A stretch of 64,000 bases of DNA. Origin: Spiroplasma ixodetis Y32 (GTDB lineage Bacteria > Bacillota_I > Bacilli_A > Mycoplasmatales > VBWQ01). Made by a program: the position numbers and the translations under genes. Below the pieces are notes generated by a model, which was not told the origin of the DNA, searched no databases, and saw nothing but the letters and a program-made list of their open reading frames with translations. Of this stretch, positions 52,903 to 63,505 are shown piece after piece. Each line of letters starts with the position of its first letter. Position 1 is the stretch's first letter. The stretch lies in NCBI RefSeq assembly GCF_030316605.1, contig NZ_CP127039.1, positions 558,001 through 622,000 of the forward strand, read 5' to 3'.

Positions 52903-54868
52903 TCAAGCAGAAGTAGAAAATGATTATTTAATTGATAATATTCCTTATGACTTTACTAATATGATGCGTGCTACTAGTGACCCAGATATTAATAGAGCAT
53001 ATGATGAATTTAAAAAAAGAACAATTTATATTTATGAAATTGAACGTTTATTTAAAAATAATGAAAATAATAGTTTAAGATTTTCAGCAAATACTATTAA
53101 AATAGGTTTTATTGATATTGATAAAGTATTAAAAACTATTGCTGTTGAAACATCTGATTTTACTATGCAGTTAAATCAAAGAGCAAGTACTAATATTAAT
53201 GATAATACAATTGAATATAGTATGACTGATATTAAAAATTTAATATTTCAAGAAATAAATTTATTAAATCAATTTAAGTTATATGCAGTTAGTATTAATG
53301 AACCATTAACTGAAAATAATATTGATAATTTATATATCATTAATAATTATTCGCAACCTTATCAAAATCCAAAAACAAGAAGTACTAAAAGTATAACTAT
53401 TATTAAAATTAAAGATTTTAAAACAAGAGATGGTTACCCAATAATTATTAAATTACAAAAACCATTAGACAAAGATACAAAAGTAACTGGTTTAAAAATT
53501 AAAGCACCTAGAAGCATGATTTTTGGTAATATCAAGGTACTTGGTGAAATTGATAATATGGAAGTATACCCAAAGTTATTTGTTAAAGATAAAATAGCAT
53601 TTCCACTATTATCAATGCCTATTGAAACTCAACCAAAAGTTAGAATATTACAACAATGATTTAGTGAACAAATCTTACCTTGAAATTTAGCAAAACAATT
53701 TATAGGACAAGAAAAATCAGTTTTAGATTTAATTGCTATTGGTGGCGGTAGAGAAACAAGAAAAGAAATTATTAATAATGCAAGAGTAACTAATGCTTGA
53801 TTAGGCTATTTTTTAAGTACTCTCGATTATCATGAATGACCATTACCGCAAGAAAAAGAACTTAAAGATAAAGAAGTATGAAAAATTCATGATGTTTTAG
53901 GAAAAGAATATGTAAGTATTGCTACAAACGATAAATTTAAAGATGTAGAATTAGAAATAAAAGATAAACCACCAGTTGATAGTTTACAAAAAGTATTATT
54001 AGATATGTTAACTTATACATATACTTATAATAGAAACTTTGATGGCTTTGACCCTACTAATTTGTCACAAGATATTGCAAAATTACGTGCTAAATTTGAA
54101 AATCAAAAACCAAGTGATGTTATTACTAATTTATTTAAGCAATGAGAACTAGATTATCCAAATTATATTAATTTATCACAAATTCAAATATTTAAACAAA
54201 TAGTAATTATGTTATCAAAAAATATTTATTCAACAATGTCAATTAATAATGGCTTAAATGATGATTATAAATTATTATTACCATATTATTTTGAATTAAA
54301 ATCAAATCCTATACATTCTACACCTGAAAAAGTTTGAGAGTTTAAAGATGCAAAAGTAGTATTAAAATCTGCTTATTTTGATTTTACAGATATTAATAAA
54401 ATTAAAATAAAAAATAATGATATTAGTCAAAATCAATTATTTAAACTTGATGATAATCAATTTAATTGATTATCTATTACAAACGAATTAGAAAGCAATA
54501 ATATTCCATCATTAATTCCCGCTGATTGAACACTAGGTAATGGCGAATATGGAAAATATTTTACAAGAGCAATTATTGATAAAAATAAAATTGAAAATGG
54601 TTTAAATTTATATGGTTCAAACAAATCACATTTATTTTCAAAGTTAGAATTTTATAAAGAAATTTTACAAATTGACAATAATAGTGATTTTGAATTCCAA
54701 ATTGAAAATCCAATTGATAACTTAAATCGGATTGAAATTAGTGGGATATTTGGCGCTGGTAATTATGATTTAATTTTAATAACAGATAAACAAGAAATAC
54801 TTTTAACTAATATTAATTTATTTGATAAATATAACGAAAATATTTCTTATATAAATATTGAAACTTAA
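52847..54868 (+). CDS. Late structural protein, possible lower collar/tail
   Basis: 673 residues, polar, with mixed beta and helical segments and no membrane helix. A conserved C-terminus (NWLSITNELESNNIPSLIPA, FDKYNENISYIN) is also found in the fragment at 8316-8980, where the preceding gene content is lost. Placement directly after the portal-like gene suggests a collar or tail-knob protein. AGGAGAGAAC precedes the start, inside the previous gene. Its stop overlaps the convergent membrane gene. Confidence 0.55.
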
Positions 54869-55153
54869 TGATTAAAGTATCCTTCTGGATATTTTCCATC
54901 TCATACTATATCATCAGCATTTTGTTTTATTGTATCAAAATACAAATGTATTTTTTGTTTACCACTTATTTTTTCTGACCATATAGTTGCCCCCCCAAGT
55001 CACTGTATAATTAGGATTTAAAAAATAACTTATGTTATTAGTTTTGTTTTGTGCTACTGAACCAACTATTAAACCTATTGTTCCAGTTGTTGCACCAGTT
55101 AATGCTAATGCTAATGTTATTTTACTTAAATTTGTTTTTATTCATTTTTTCAT
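54865..55153 (-). CDS. Small membrane protein with seven-G tract frameshift
   Basis: Starts MKKWIKTNLSKITL with a membrane segment (about 10-32). The zero frame passes the tract (54990-54996) and stops at 54959 after 64 residues. Skipping one G opens the frame to 54865, adding IHLYFDTIKQNADDIVWDGK and YPEGYF, homologous to the shifted end at 8032-8314. An own AAAAAGGAG site marks the start. The two genes agree in tract length, shift and convergent placement although their sequences have diverged, so the arrangement is being maintained or both are switched off. Confidence 0.65.
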
Positions 55154-55351
55154 AATAAATTTCTCCTTTTTTATTTTGTTATTTGTTCTTAACTCTTCAC
55201 AAGTTTTTAATCATTTTGGTAATAATTCATGTTCTAAATTAATTGCATGATTTTCACAAAGAAAAAGACTAAATGTTGTTGATTTTAATTCTAGTAAAAC
55301 AATATTACTTCATTTTTTATTACAATTTTTACTTTGACAAACAACATTCAT
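55154..55351 (-). CDS. Small cysteine-containing protein, open into next gene
   Basis: Reads MNVVCQSKNCNKKWSNIV, then SLFLCENHAINLEHELLPKW, and continues without a stop into the membrane protein gene in the same frame. It may therefore be translated as a fusion, or the membrane gene may use its own start. Cysteines (CxxxxC and CENH) suggest zinc binding. It overlaps the 28-residue peptide at 55329 in another frame. The fusion may have arisen by loss of a stop. Confidence 0.45.
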
Positions 55352-55415
55352 TTTGCAAAATCTTTTTTAAAGATTTCAAATTATTTACAACTTTTAATAA
55401 TTTTTCTTTATTCAT
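55329..55415 (-). CDS. Small peptide, 28 residues
   Basis: MNKEKLLKVVNNLKSLKKIL then QNECCLSK, with GGGAGTAAG upstream. The MNKEKL start is shared with phage genes at 19247 and 44926. It is followed in another frame by the cysteine-containing ORF; a single frameshift could join the two into one longer zinc-binding protein. Confidence 0.4.
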   Translation of the reverse strand: MNKEKLLKVVNNLKSLKKILQNECCLSK

Positions 55416-55497
55416 CACAACTTACTCCCATTTTTTTAACTTTTTTATTGCTTAATTGTAACCATTTTTTGATATTTTTGCAAGTATCCTTTAACTA

Positions 55498-55531
55498 CAA
55501 AATAACTCCTAAATTAAAGGTTTTTATTTTG
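55498..55531 (-). terminator. Hairpin downstream of intact terminase
   Basis: CAAAATAAC and the following CC pair with GG and TTTTTATTTTG. It corresponds to the hairpin at 7563. Confidence 0.5.
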
Positions 55532-55567
55532 CGAGACCTATACTATTAATTATATGTAAATTGTCTA

Positions 55568-57274
55568 TTATATGGCAAATGTGAAGATGCTTTTTTTCAC
55601 AGTAGCATTATTTTTACCCCTAATTACATTTTTGTATGGATATATTGCATAAAACAAAGCATCATATGGGTCTTGATACATATTTTTATCAGGAATATTA
55701 GTTTTTATTTGGTCATAACGTAATTCTTCTAAACATTGAATAGTCTTTGGTAAATCATCTTTATTTGCGTAAAAGTTTCCATAACTCATAATATTTCTCA
55801 TTCAAACTACTCTATTAGTTAATCCTGCTTCTTGATTTAAATTTGAAGCATGTTTAATAGCAGTTTGTGTTATTAAAATAGTATTATGTTCATCTATTAA
55901 TTTTTGACTTAATCAATCAATTGCTGTTCTTGCTTTATCATCATAAAAATAAATTGCTTGTTCAAAATTATCAAAATTATCCATTAATCCTAAAATTTCA
56001 TTAACATAAGCATTAATTTTTTCATTTTCATTAATAAAGTCATTTGGTGTAACTACTAATTCACAAATAATATATGGGTCATAATAACCAGTATTATTAT
56101 ATTCTTTAAAACCAATGACCATAAATACAGTATGGTCTTTATGACCAGTTGCTCAATCAACACCAACACTATAAAAATCAAATTTATAGATATCTTTTTC
56201 TTGATTATAAAACTGTTTTAAATCATATGATTGTCAATATTTTACTACTTTTTGAAATGGAAAAATTGTTGCATCACTATCTAAAAATTCAAAACCATAA
56301 AAAACAGTATTAAATTCATCAGGATTACTTTTTTTCATTTCTAATAATGTTCTTTTTTGAATGTCAGGTAATTTATTTCAAAAAGGTTGAATAGTAAATC
56401 TTAAAACAAATAATCCTAAACCACTAAATATGTCTTTATTTTCATAATAAACTTTACCAACTTTTTTAAGATTATCCATGACTTTATCATTTAAAGGTAA
56501 AAATGGTGTACAGTATTTTAAATAAAATGGGTGGTATTTATCATATGGATTACATGTAAAAGTAATGAAAAAACTTTTATAAAAATAACGAGTATTTTTT
56601 TGTCCAAAGGTACTACTATATATATTTTTATCAATAAATGTTCAACTTCATTCTTTAATAGGTTCATTTGATACTTTAATACGATTACTTCTAAACATAG
56701 AATTTTGTAATCTTTCATATCTATATGTTAATTGCTTTTCTGTTAGTGTTTCTTTTTCTTCTGCCATTATTATTTCATCTGTTCTTGAACCCAAAAAACT
56801 TGAACCACCTGCTTCTTTTCCAAAAATTTTATTACCATTAGCATAACCAATAAAATCAATTTGCTGATTATTAGGAAAAATAATACATCCTCCGTCCTTA
56901 GTTATTTTTCACTTAATACCATGTGGATTATTAGGTAATAAATTAATATTATATGTATCTAATAAAACTTGACAAACATTCATTAAAGCACCAATTGTAG
57001 TTTCACTATGAGTATTTTCATATCTTCTTACTTCTTGAACGCTACTATCATTAAAATTACAGCATATAAATAAATCAAATGCTAAACAATTTCAAGTTTT
57101 TCTTGTTCCACGTGCAGTTGGAACAAAACGATAAAAACAATTGGTAGTGAAAAATTCTGCTCATTCATCACCAACAAATTTTTTAAAAATATCTCAACTA
57201 AAACCATAATTATTATCACTAAAATTAAGATTATATTTTTTATTTAATTGCACATAACTACTAATAAAAGCCAT
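55568..57274 (-). CDS. Phage terminase large subunit
   Basis: 568 residues, open throughout with TGA tryptophans. The N-terminal ATPase has a terminase-type Walker A variant (ARGTRKTW, Lys59-Thr60) and a likely acidic Walker B (TDEIIMAEE). The C-terminal RNase H-like nuclease has GVDWATG (Asp373), FYDDKARTA (Asp445) and DPYDALFYA (Asp538). It cuts and pumps phage DNA into proheads. AAGGAGTAAAT precedes the start. A divergent promoter region of 73 bases separates it from the UPF0236 gene. No small terminase gene is recognised. This is the only intact terminase in the window. Confidence 0.85.
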
Positions 57275-57347
57275 ATTTACTCCTTATTTTAAAAAAAAAT
57301 TAAACTTAAATTATTAACAAACAAAAATTTAGAAAGGAACATTAAAA

Positions 57348-58508
57348 ATGTTTATATTACCATTTCCTAATCATTTTGATTGAGACAAACACGATTTTAA
57401 TCAAGATGAATTAAGTTTAAAACAAACAGAAAAATTATTTGCAAAAATAGATGATTATTTATGAAGTACATGTAATAAATCTGAATATAAATCATATAGA
57501 TTTAGAAAACGAAAATTAAAAACAAAAAAAGGTTTATTAAATTATAAACGACGTATTTGTATATATTATAACCCAAAAACACAAAAAAAGGAATTTATTT
57601 CATTGCTAGATAACTATCTTGGTGTTAAAAAATATAGCAAACTTGCACCAAATGTTATTAAGCAAATTTTAAAATATTTTGCTGATGGTAAAAAGTATCG
57701 TGATGTTTGTGACACTTTTATTGAAGATTTAATAGGTACTAGTACAGTTTGTAGAACATATCAAAAATTTCAATTACCAAAAGTTAATATTCCTAAAATA
57801 TCATTGCAACCAAATCAAACTTTATATATAAATATTGATGATGGACATCGAAAATTTAAGTTTAATGAAAAACACAATACTAAAAATTGTAAAAAATGTT
57901 CAATGAGATTATTAGTATTTTGTACTGGTAAAAAGAAGAATGGGAAATTAATTAACAAAAGAGCTGTATGTAAAATAAGAGTTTCAAAAACAGAAATTGG
58001 TTCAGAAAAAACAGCTAAATTAATTCAAACATATGGCAATTTATATTTTGAAAACTTTGAGCAAGCAAATTTAATAGTTTGTGGAGATAGTGCAAAATGA
58101 ATTAGAAAAACTGCTACAATTTTAAATGCTAAATTTATTTTAGATAAATTTCATGCTTTTCATGTTTTATTTCTTGGTATAATGGCCGGAAGAAGAAAAA
58201 ATAAAATTGCTAAATTACACTATGAAAACGCAATAAATTTATTTTCCAAAGGTCAATATTATGAATTAATTGATTTTTTACAATCATTAACTTTACAATA
58301 TAAAAAATTAAAAGTTGGTTATTTTATTAATGCCAAAGATGGTGTATTAAACCAAGCATTAGTTGAAAATATTGGTTGCTTTATTGAAACTAATATTAAA
58401 CAAATTTTAAAGCATATGATTGGTGATAGAACCTATAACATTGATATGTATACAAAAATGGTTAATTTTAAATGCTATCAAATAAATACAGCAGTACAGT
58501 TATTATAA
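57348..58508 (+). CDS. UPF0236 (ISLre2-type) transposase-like protein
   Basis: 386 residues, sister of the protein at 37535-38695 with many silent and conservative changes. INIDDGHRKFKF, VCGDSAKWIRK and LDKFHAFHVLFLG are conserved, as is the cysteine pair in TKNCKKCSM. GAAAGGAAC precedes ATG. The gene is the last in the large element and lies 223 bases from its inverted end, the expected place for the transposase that mobilises it. This family usually makes simple insertion sequences; its link with a phage genome is an inference from gene order in three loci. Confidence 0.82.
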
Positions 58509-58552
58509 AATAATAACTTAAATTTTAAAAAAAACTAAAAATTAAATAAAAC

Positions 58553-58575
58553 TTATTAAACTAACTATTAATAAG
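58553..58575 (+). terminator. Terminator of UPF0236 gene
   Basis: CTTATTAA pairs with TTAATAAG around an ACTAACTA loop, followed by AATTTTTG. Confidence 0.7.
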
Positions 58576-58705
58576 AATTTTTGAATTATAAAAGTAAGTA
58601 TTATTGTTGACTAATATTTTTCAAGTGTTAAGATTAACATACAATTGCATATTGAAGTCTAAATTATTCTCGTCTAACTTTATAATTTAAAGACAATAAA
58701 TGAAT

Positions 58706-58731
58706 ATTATTGACAACATCGATATGCTCCC
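58706..58731 (-). repeat. Element end motif (right end, inverted)
   Basis: Reading leftward, GGGAGCATATCGATGTTGTC then AATAA. It is nearly identical to 37314 and related to 41416. Directly beyond it a truncated IS1595 begins. Confidence 0.65.
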
Positions 58732-59456
58732 TCATACTGATTCAATTTGATTGGTATTTACGCCAATTTTTGAAACATAACCATCTTGATGGTTAACTGT
58801 TTTGTGATTAGGGAAAAGTGATTTGAAATCACGATATCCTTTTCAAGAATCAGTATGTACATCACACTTTGAAGAAATATGGTTTCTTGCAAACTGCAAA
58901 AGATTTTTACTTTTTGCGTTTTTGATTACTTTCACAATTAAATTATTGGTTGTTTTTTCATAAATCCCAACAATTAATGTTTTATTTATCAAAGATCTTC
59001 CTTGTTTTTTAAAACCCATATGTGAAAGATACATTTCATCCATTTGCACTATGCCCTCAACAATAAATTGATGTTCTTGTTTGGCAATACGATTTCTGAT
59101 TTCATGACCCATTCTTCAAGCAGTTTTCAAAGTCACACCCAATTCTTTTGCAACATCAGTTGATGTAATTCCATGTTTGGTGTTTATTCATCTAAAGATG
59201 AGATAAAATCAAAATCTCAAAGGTGTTTGTGACTTGTAAAAAATGGTGCCATGAAGAATACTAAATGTTTGATGACATTTCAAACATCTTATTCTTCTTA
59301 AATTAGAAGTATTCAAACTTGTTCAAGAACACATGATACATTTGTTTTTCTTCAAACTTGCTATATATTTTAAACAATCCTGCTCTTTTTGAAAAGCATT
59401 GTTGAACTCATTCAATTTCATTGTTTCCTCCACAAGTACATGTGGGGAGAAGTCCG
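58732..59456 (-). mobile_element. Truncated IS1595-type element (copy 8)
   Basis: Right end complete (GAGAAGTCCG) and 230 transposase codons (start at 59421), but the left 216 bases, with the last 43 codons and the hairpin, are missing. It is cut exactly at the phage-like element end, as copy 1 is cut near 4957. Residue 12 is lysine instead of threonine. Confidence 0.92.
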
Positions 59457-59613
59457 TTTTTCTTTTAATTTTAAAACTGTTTTTTATAGTTTTTCAAAAT
59501 TTAAAATTTGGATTTTCTTTTTTAAATATTTTATTTGCTCAGAATAAACCAATAATATTTAATGAAATAAACATAAAAAATATACCCATTTTTTTCTCTA
59601 TGGCATAAATCAT
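59457..59613 (-). pseudogene. Small membrane protein gene truncated by IS
   Basis: Reads MIYAIEKKMGIFFMFISLNI, then one more hydrophobic stretch and a basic tail (FKKENPNFKFWKTIKNSF), and is then cut by the IS1595 end. AAAGGAC precedes the start. No family recognised. Confidence 0.45.
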
Positions 59614-59918
59614 GTCCTTTACATGTAATTAACACTAAAAATACTATTCCAAACATACTGAAAGTACTATTACATCTGCTAATCATTGTTCTATCATTTT
59701 TATTTTCCTTTTCTATTTACATTTTTCTTTTATTGTACATTATTTTATTAAAAAAGAAAAGATAACTAATAAAAGTTATCTTTTAAACGTAAATAGAATT
59801 TGCAGTTTATTTTATCGTTTTTTAATATTATACTCTAAAACCAAACATTTTTCAACAATAATTTAATAAATTTGTTACAATACTTAGGCTAAAAAAATAA
59901 ATAGAAGGGTGTTAAAAA
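59614..59918. other. Intergenic stretch with one hairpin
   Basis: Contains a perfect hairpin at 59757-59784 (AAAAGATAACT/AGTTATCTTTT) and the leader of the UPF0236 gene. On the minus strand, 59614-59690 could encode a short cysteine-containing peptide, which I do not consider supported. Confidence 0.45.
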
Positions 59919-61094
59919 ATGTTTAGTTTTAAAGAATTTCTAAAATCTGAAATCACTAATATTTTAGCAAAATATTTTCAAAAAATCCATGAGTTTGATG
60001 AATATTTTTTTCTAAATAGAGATAAAAATCAATATAAAGTTGCTTGAACATGTAATAGAACAGTAAATACTCCAATTGGAATGGCTACTTTTAGGCAAAG
60101 AGTTTATTGAGATGAAATTAATAAAAAACATCAGTATCCAATTTATGAAGAATTTGGTATTAAAAAAAGAGCAAGAATTACTAATGATTTATATTTTTCA
60201 ATATTAGATAATTTAATTGAAAATTTAATAAGTAAAAAAGGTTATTTTAATATTCAATCAGAATTTAAATATACTTCTTTTTCTAAAAATCTTATTTCAA
60301 GAATTTTTAAAAATGTAAAAATTGAAAAATTAATACCAGAACAAAAACATAAAGTATTAGATAATCAAAAATTAAATATATGTGCAGTTGATGCTTTTGT
60401 TACTTGTTGAGATGAAAATGGTTTAAAACAGCAATATTGTTGTAGAATTTTAACTTTTAATCTTGGCAAAAAAGAAATTTATAGTTATAGAAATAAATTA
60501 CAAAAGAAAATCACTGCATTTTTATTATTTAAAAGTGGGAATGGCTTAAATCAAGAACAATTATATAATTTTACAACACAAACTATTTTTAATCATTATG
60601 ATATTAATTTAAATATATTAGGTGTTCAATGAGATTATCATAATTATAATTTAGTAGTTGCTGGTGATGGTGCATTATGAATTAAAGCAATGGCTACTTG
60701 ATTGGGATGTTATTATATTTTAGATAAATATCATGCTTATAGTTATTTATGAAAATCTTTTGTTGGAGTTAAAGGTAAGAAAAAAGAATCTCATGACTGA
60801 ACTAAATATATTGATGGTACTACTACTTTTGCAAGCGGTGATTGTAATCAATTACTTAGTTTTTTAAAACCAAATGTTAATGAAAAAGTATATAATTATT
60901 TTAAAAATAATGCTCATGGTATTGTAAATCAAAATGCTGATTGAAATATATGCTGTTGTGCTGAAAGTGATGTATATCATTTTTTAAAATCTTTAACTAA
61001 TGGAGCAAAAATATATAATTATCAAACATTAAATAATATGTTAATAGTAAAAGCAAATTATTTAAATACTAGAAGTTATCTTAATAGTACTTAA
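59919..61094 (+). CDS. Diverged UPF0236 (ISLre2-type) transposase-like protein
   Basis: 391 residues, intact. Core residues are kept (AVDAFVTCWDENG, VAGDGALWIKAMATW, LDKYHAYSYLWK), but overall it is very different from the other three copies. It has a cysteine motif (NICCCAESDVYHF) near the end. AGAAGGGTG precedes ATG. No element ends or associated phage genes are seen next to it, so it looks like a solitary insertion sequence of a different subgroup. Confidence 0.75.
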
Positions 61095-61210
61095 TAAGTT
61101 AAAACTTAATATTTTTTATTTCTAATTTTAAGATTAGGATTTTTGTGTTATTTAAATGTAATTTTACAACTATATTTTTTAATATTTTTAAATTTTATGA
61201 TATAATTTAA

Positions 61211-62151
61211 GGCTTTTCTCCCTTTATGTACTATTTTTAAATTTTATCACATAAATGTTGAGAAAAGCCTATCTACGGACTTCTCCCCACATTTTTAAAT
61301 GAAACATAGCATTACAGTTTCAAAAGTAGGTATCTTGTTGAATTTATATGCAGCTTCTTTGGCATATAAATGAACATGATATTTTGTAACTTTGATATGT
61401 GTTTTAAATGTTCTTCGTATATGTTTTCATACTGATTCAATTTGATTGGTATTTACGCCAATTTTTGAAACATAACCATCTTGATGGTTAACTGTTTTGT
61501 GATTAGGGAAAAGTGATTTGAAATCACGATATCCTTTTCAAGAATCAGTATGTACATCACACTTTGAAGAAATATGGTTTCTTGCAAACTGCAAAAGATT
61601 TTTACTTTTTGCGTTTTTGATTAGTTTCACAATTAAATTATTGGTTGTTTTTTCATAAATCCCAACAATTAATGTTTTATTTATCAAAGATCTTCCTTGT
61701 TTTTTAAAACCCATATGTGAAAGATACATTTCATCCATTTGCACTATGCCCTCAACAATAAATTGATGTTCTTGTTTGGCAATACGATTTCTGATTTCAT
61801 GACCCATTCTTCAAGCAGTTTTCAAAGTTACACCCAATTCTTTTGCAACATCAGTTGATGTAATTCCATGTTTGGTGTTTATTCATCTAAAGATGAGATA
61901 AAATCAAAATCTCAAAGGTGTTTGTGACTTGTAAAAAATGGTGCCATGAAGAATACTAAATGTTTGATGACATTTCAAACATCTTATTCTTCTTAAATTA
62001 GAAGTATTCAAACTTGTTCAAGAACACATGATACATTTGTTTTTCTTCAAACTTGCTATATATTTTAAACAATCCTGTTCTGTTTGAAAAGCATTGTTGA
62101 ACTCATTCAATTTCATTGTTTTCTCCACAAGTACATGTGGGGAGAAGTCCG
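61211..62151 (-). mobile_element. IS1595-type element, complete (copy 9)
   Basis: 941 bp with target duplication TAATTTAA. With the copy at 63506, in the same orientation, it brackets the OTU gene. Confidence 0.93.
61295..62116 (-). CDS. IS1595-family transposase
   Basis: Complete frame, DEMYL type. Val165 is leucine (KLIKNAK) and a second change alters the basic tail region (AKYHVH in place of AKHHVH). Its GGAGG ribosome site is weakened to GGAGA. Confidence 0.88.
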
Positions 62152-62293
62152 TAATTTAATTAACAAATCATAGAATTTGCAGTTGTATTGTTAATGTTAC
62201 TCATAATTCTAAGGGTTAAACTCATACGTCCAATATCAATAAATACAAAAGTGATAATACTAATAATACTTATTAAATAATTTTTAATACTAA
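62152..62293 (-). other. Coding remnant downstream of OTU gene
   Basis: On the minus strand a short hydrophobic frame (LISIISIITFVFIDIGRMSL then TLRIMSNINN) runs to a stop at 62171 without a clear start or ribosome site. It may be the end of a degraded membrane protein. Confidence 0.3.
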
Positions 62294-63277
62294 TTAATTA
62301 GTATTTGTATTAGTACTTTCTTTTAATAATTGTTGATCTCCTGTTTTTGAACCATTAATTATTGGTTTAATAAATGATTCAAAAACAAGATTAGGATTTG
62401 TAAATAATTGATCTTGATTATTTAATTCAAAAATAGATTTTTCTAATATTTCATTTTTTTGATATGCTGGTACTTTAATTATATCTTCAATAAAAATATC
62501 AATTATAGCATTTTGTGTTTCTTCATTAATTTCTTTATCAGACAACTTATTTTTAAGTTTCAATCTAGCATTAATTAAAAAATCAGCACTTTCCTCTCTT
62601 GGAAATGAAATACTTTCCTGAAAACTATTATTACTTGAATTAGCTTCAAATGAATGTGTTATTACTTTTGTATTTTCTTCTTCATTCCTTTTTGCTGGTA
62701 TTTGATTAGTAACATTTGAAAAATATTGATAATGGCCAGCTTGATAGTATAACTTCACTTCATTATTAGCAATTACACTATCTGGTTCAAATCTTTCCCT
62801 ATTTGCAATATCAAACTCTTCATTAATTCTAATAATATCACAATTTAAAATATTACAAATTGCTTCAATTTCAACAGAACCTGTTATTTCACCATTTTTT
62901 CTCATTTGTTCTAAAGTTTTTCTTATTTGTGTATCTTCACTATTATTAGGATATATTTTTTTATTTTTTTTATTAATTTCACTATCTAATAACATTGATC
63001 TAAAATTAGCTTTATTATTTGGACGTTTTGTATCTAAATTTTTTTCAATATAATCACAAATACGATTACGAAAGACTTTAACTAATTTTTCATTTTCTTT
63101 ATCAGCAAAACTAAAATCAGCAAAACTAAAAATTCGTTCTCAACCGATTTCTATACCAAAAAGTGATTTATATCTTTTTTTAAATTGGTTTTTATTAGTT
63201 TTAACTTGTTCTAAATATGAAACGATTACTGCTCATAATAAACAATTACCATCTCTTTGTACATCTTTAATTGCCAT
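62294..63277 (-). CDS. OTU-domain cysteine protease-like protein
   Basis: 327 residues. The N-terminus has the OTU signature DVQRDGNCLLWAVI with Asp9 and catalytic Cys12. The matching histidine is His182 in VKLYYQAGHYQYF. SVEIEAICNILNCDIIRINE before it is the usual strand region of OTU folds. Residues about 195-327 are charged and helical, with no ankyrin repeats. OTU enzymes remove ubiquitin; bacteria lack ubiquitin, so the target would be in the eukaryotic host. No signal peptide is seen, so export is unexplained. AAAGGAG precedes ATG. Known relative: the male-killing protein Spaid of S. poulsonii has an OTU domain plus ankyrin repeats. Gene lies between IS1595 copies. Confidence 0.78.
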
Positions 63278-63505
63278 GGTGATGTGTGCTCCTTTAAAAG
63301 AAAAACAGTTACTTTAAAATAAAATAATAAACTAAAATTTTAAATAAATATATTGGGGTTTTAATCCTCGTTATTTTGCAATTCATCGTAAATTGGTAAT
63401 AAATATTACTACTTATAATATAACAAAAAAAACAAAAAAATAATAGCAAATCATTAAAATATTATATATAAATATTTCATAATTTAATTTTATTTAATAA
63501 AAAAT
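63278..63505. other. Upstream region of OTU gene
   Basis: AT-rich, no gene seen. It should hold the OTU promoter. No operator or hairpin stands out. Confidence 0.4.

Larger units (their letters stand above)
41416..58731. mobile_element. Candidate complete transposable tailed-phage element, 17.3 kb
   Basis: Bounded by inverted copies of one motif (GGGAGC...GTCnATAA at 41416 and, inverted, at 58731). Inside: terminator and structured leader, a rightward early and late operon to 54868, a convergent leftward operon (small membrane gene, accessory genes, intact terminase), and a rightward UPF0236 transposase gene at the right end. Minus the IS in the capsid-like gene it is about 16.4 kb. It encodes terminase, scaffold-, capsid- and portal-like proteins and a fibre-like protein, so a short-tailed virion is plausible. 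No integrase of the tyrosine or serine type is seen. No target duplication is found: the right flank is a truncated IS1595. Confidence 0.65.

Noticed and set aside
55032..55549. Several phenylalanine-rich frames on the plus strand
   Set aside because: They are complements of lysine-rich small genes on the minus strand.
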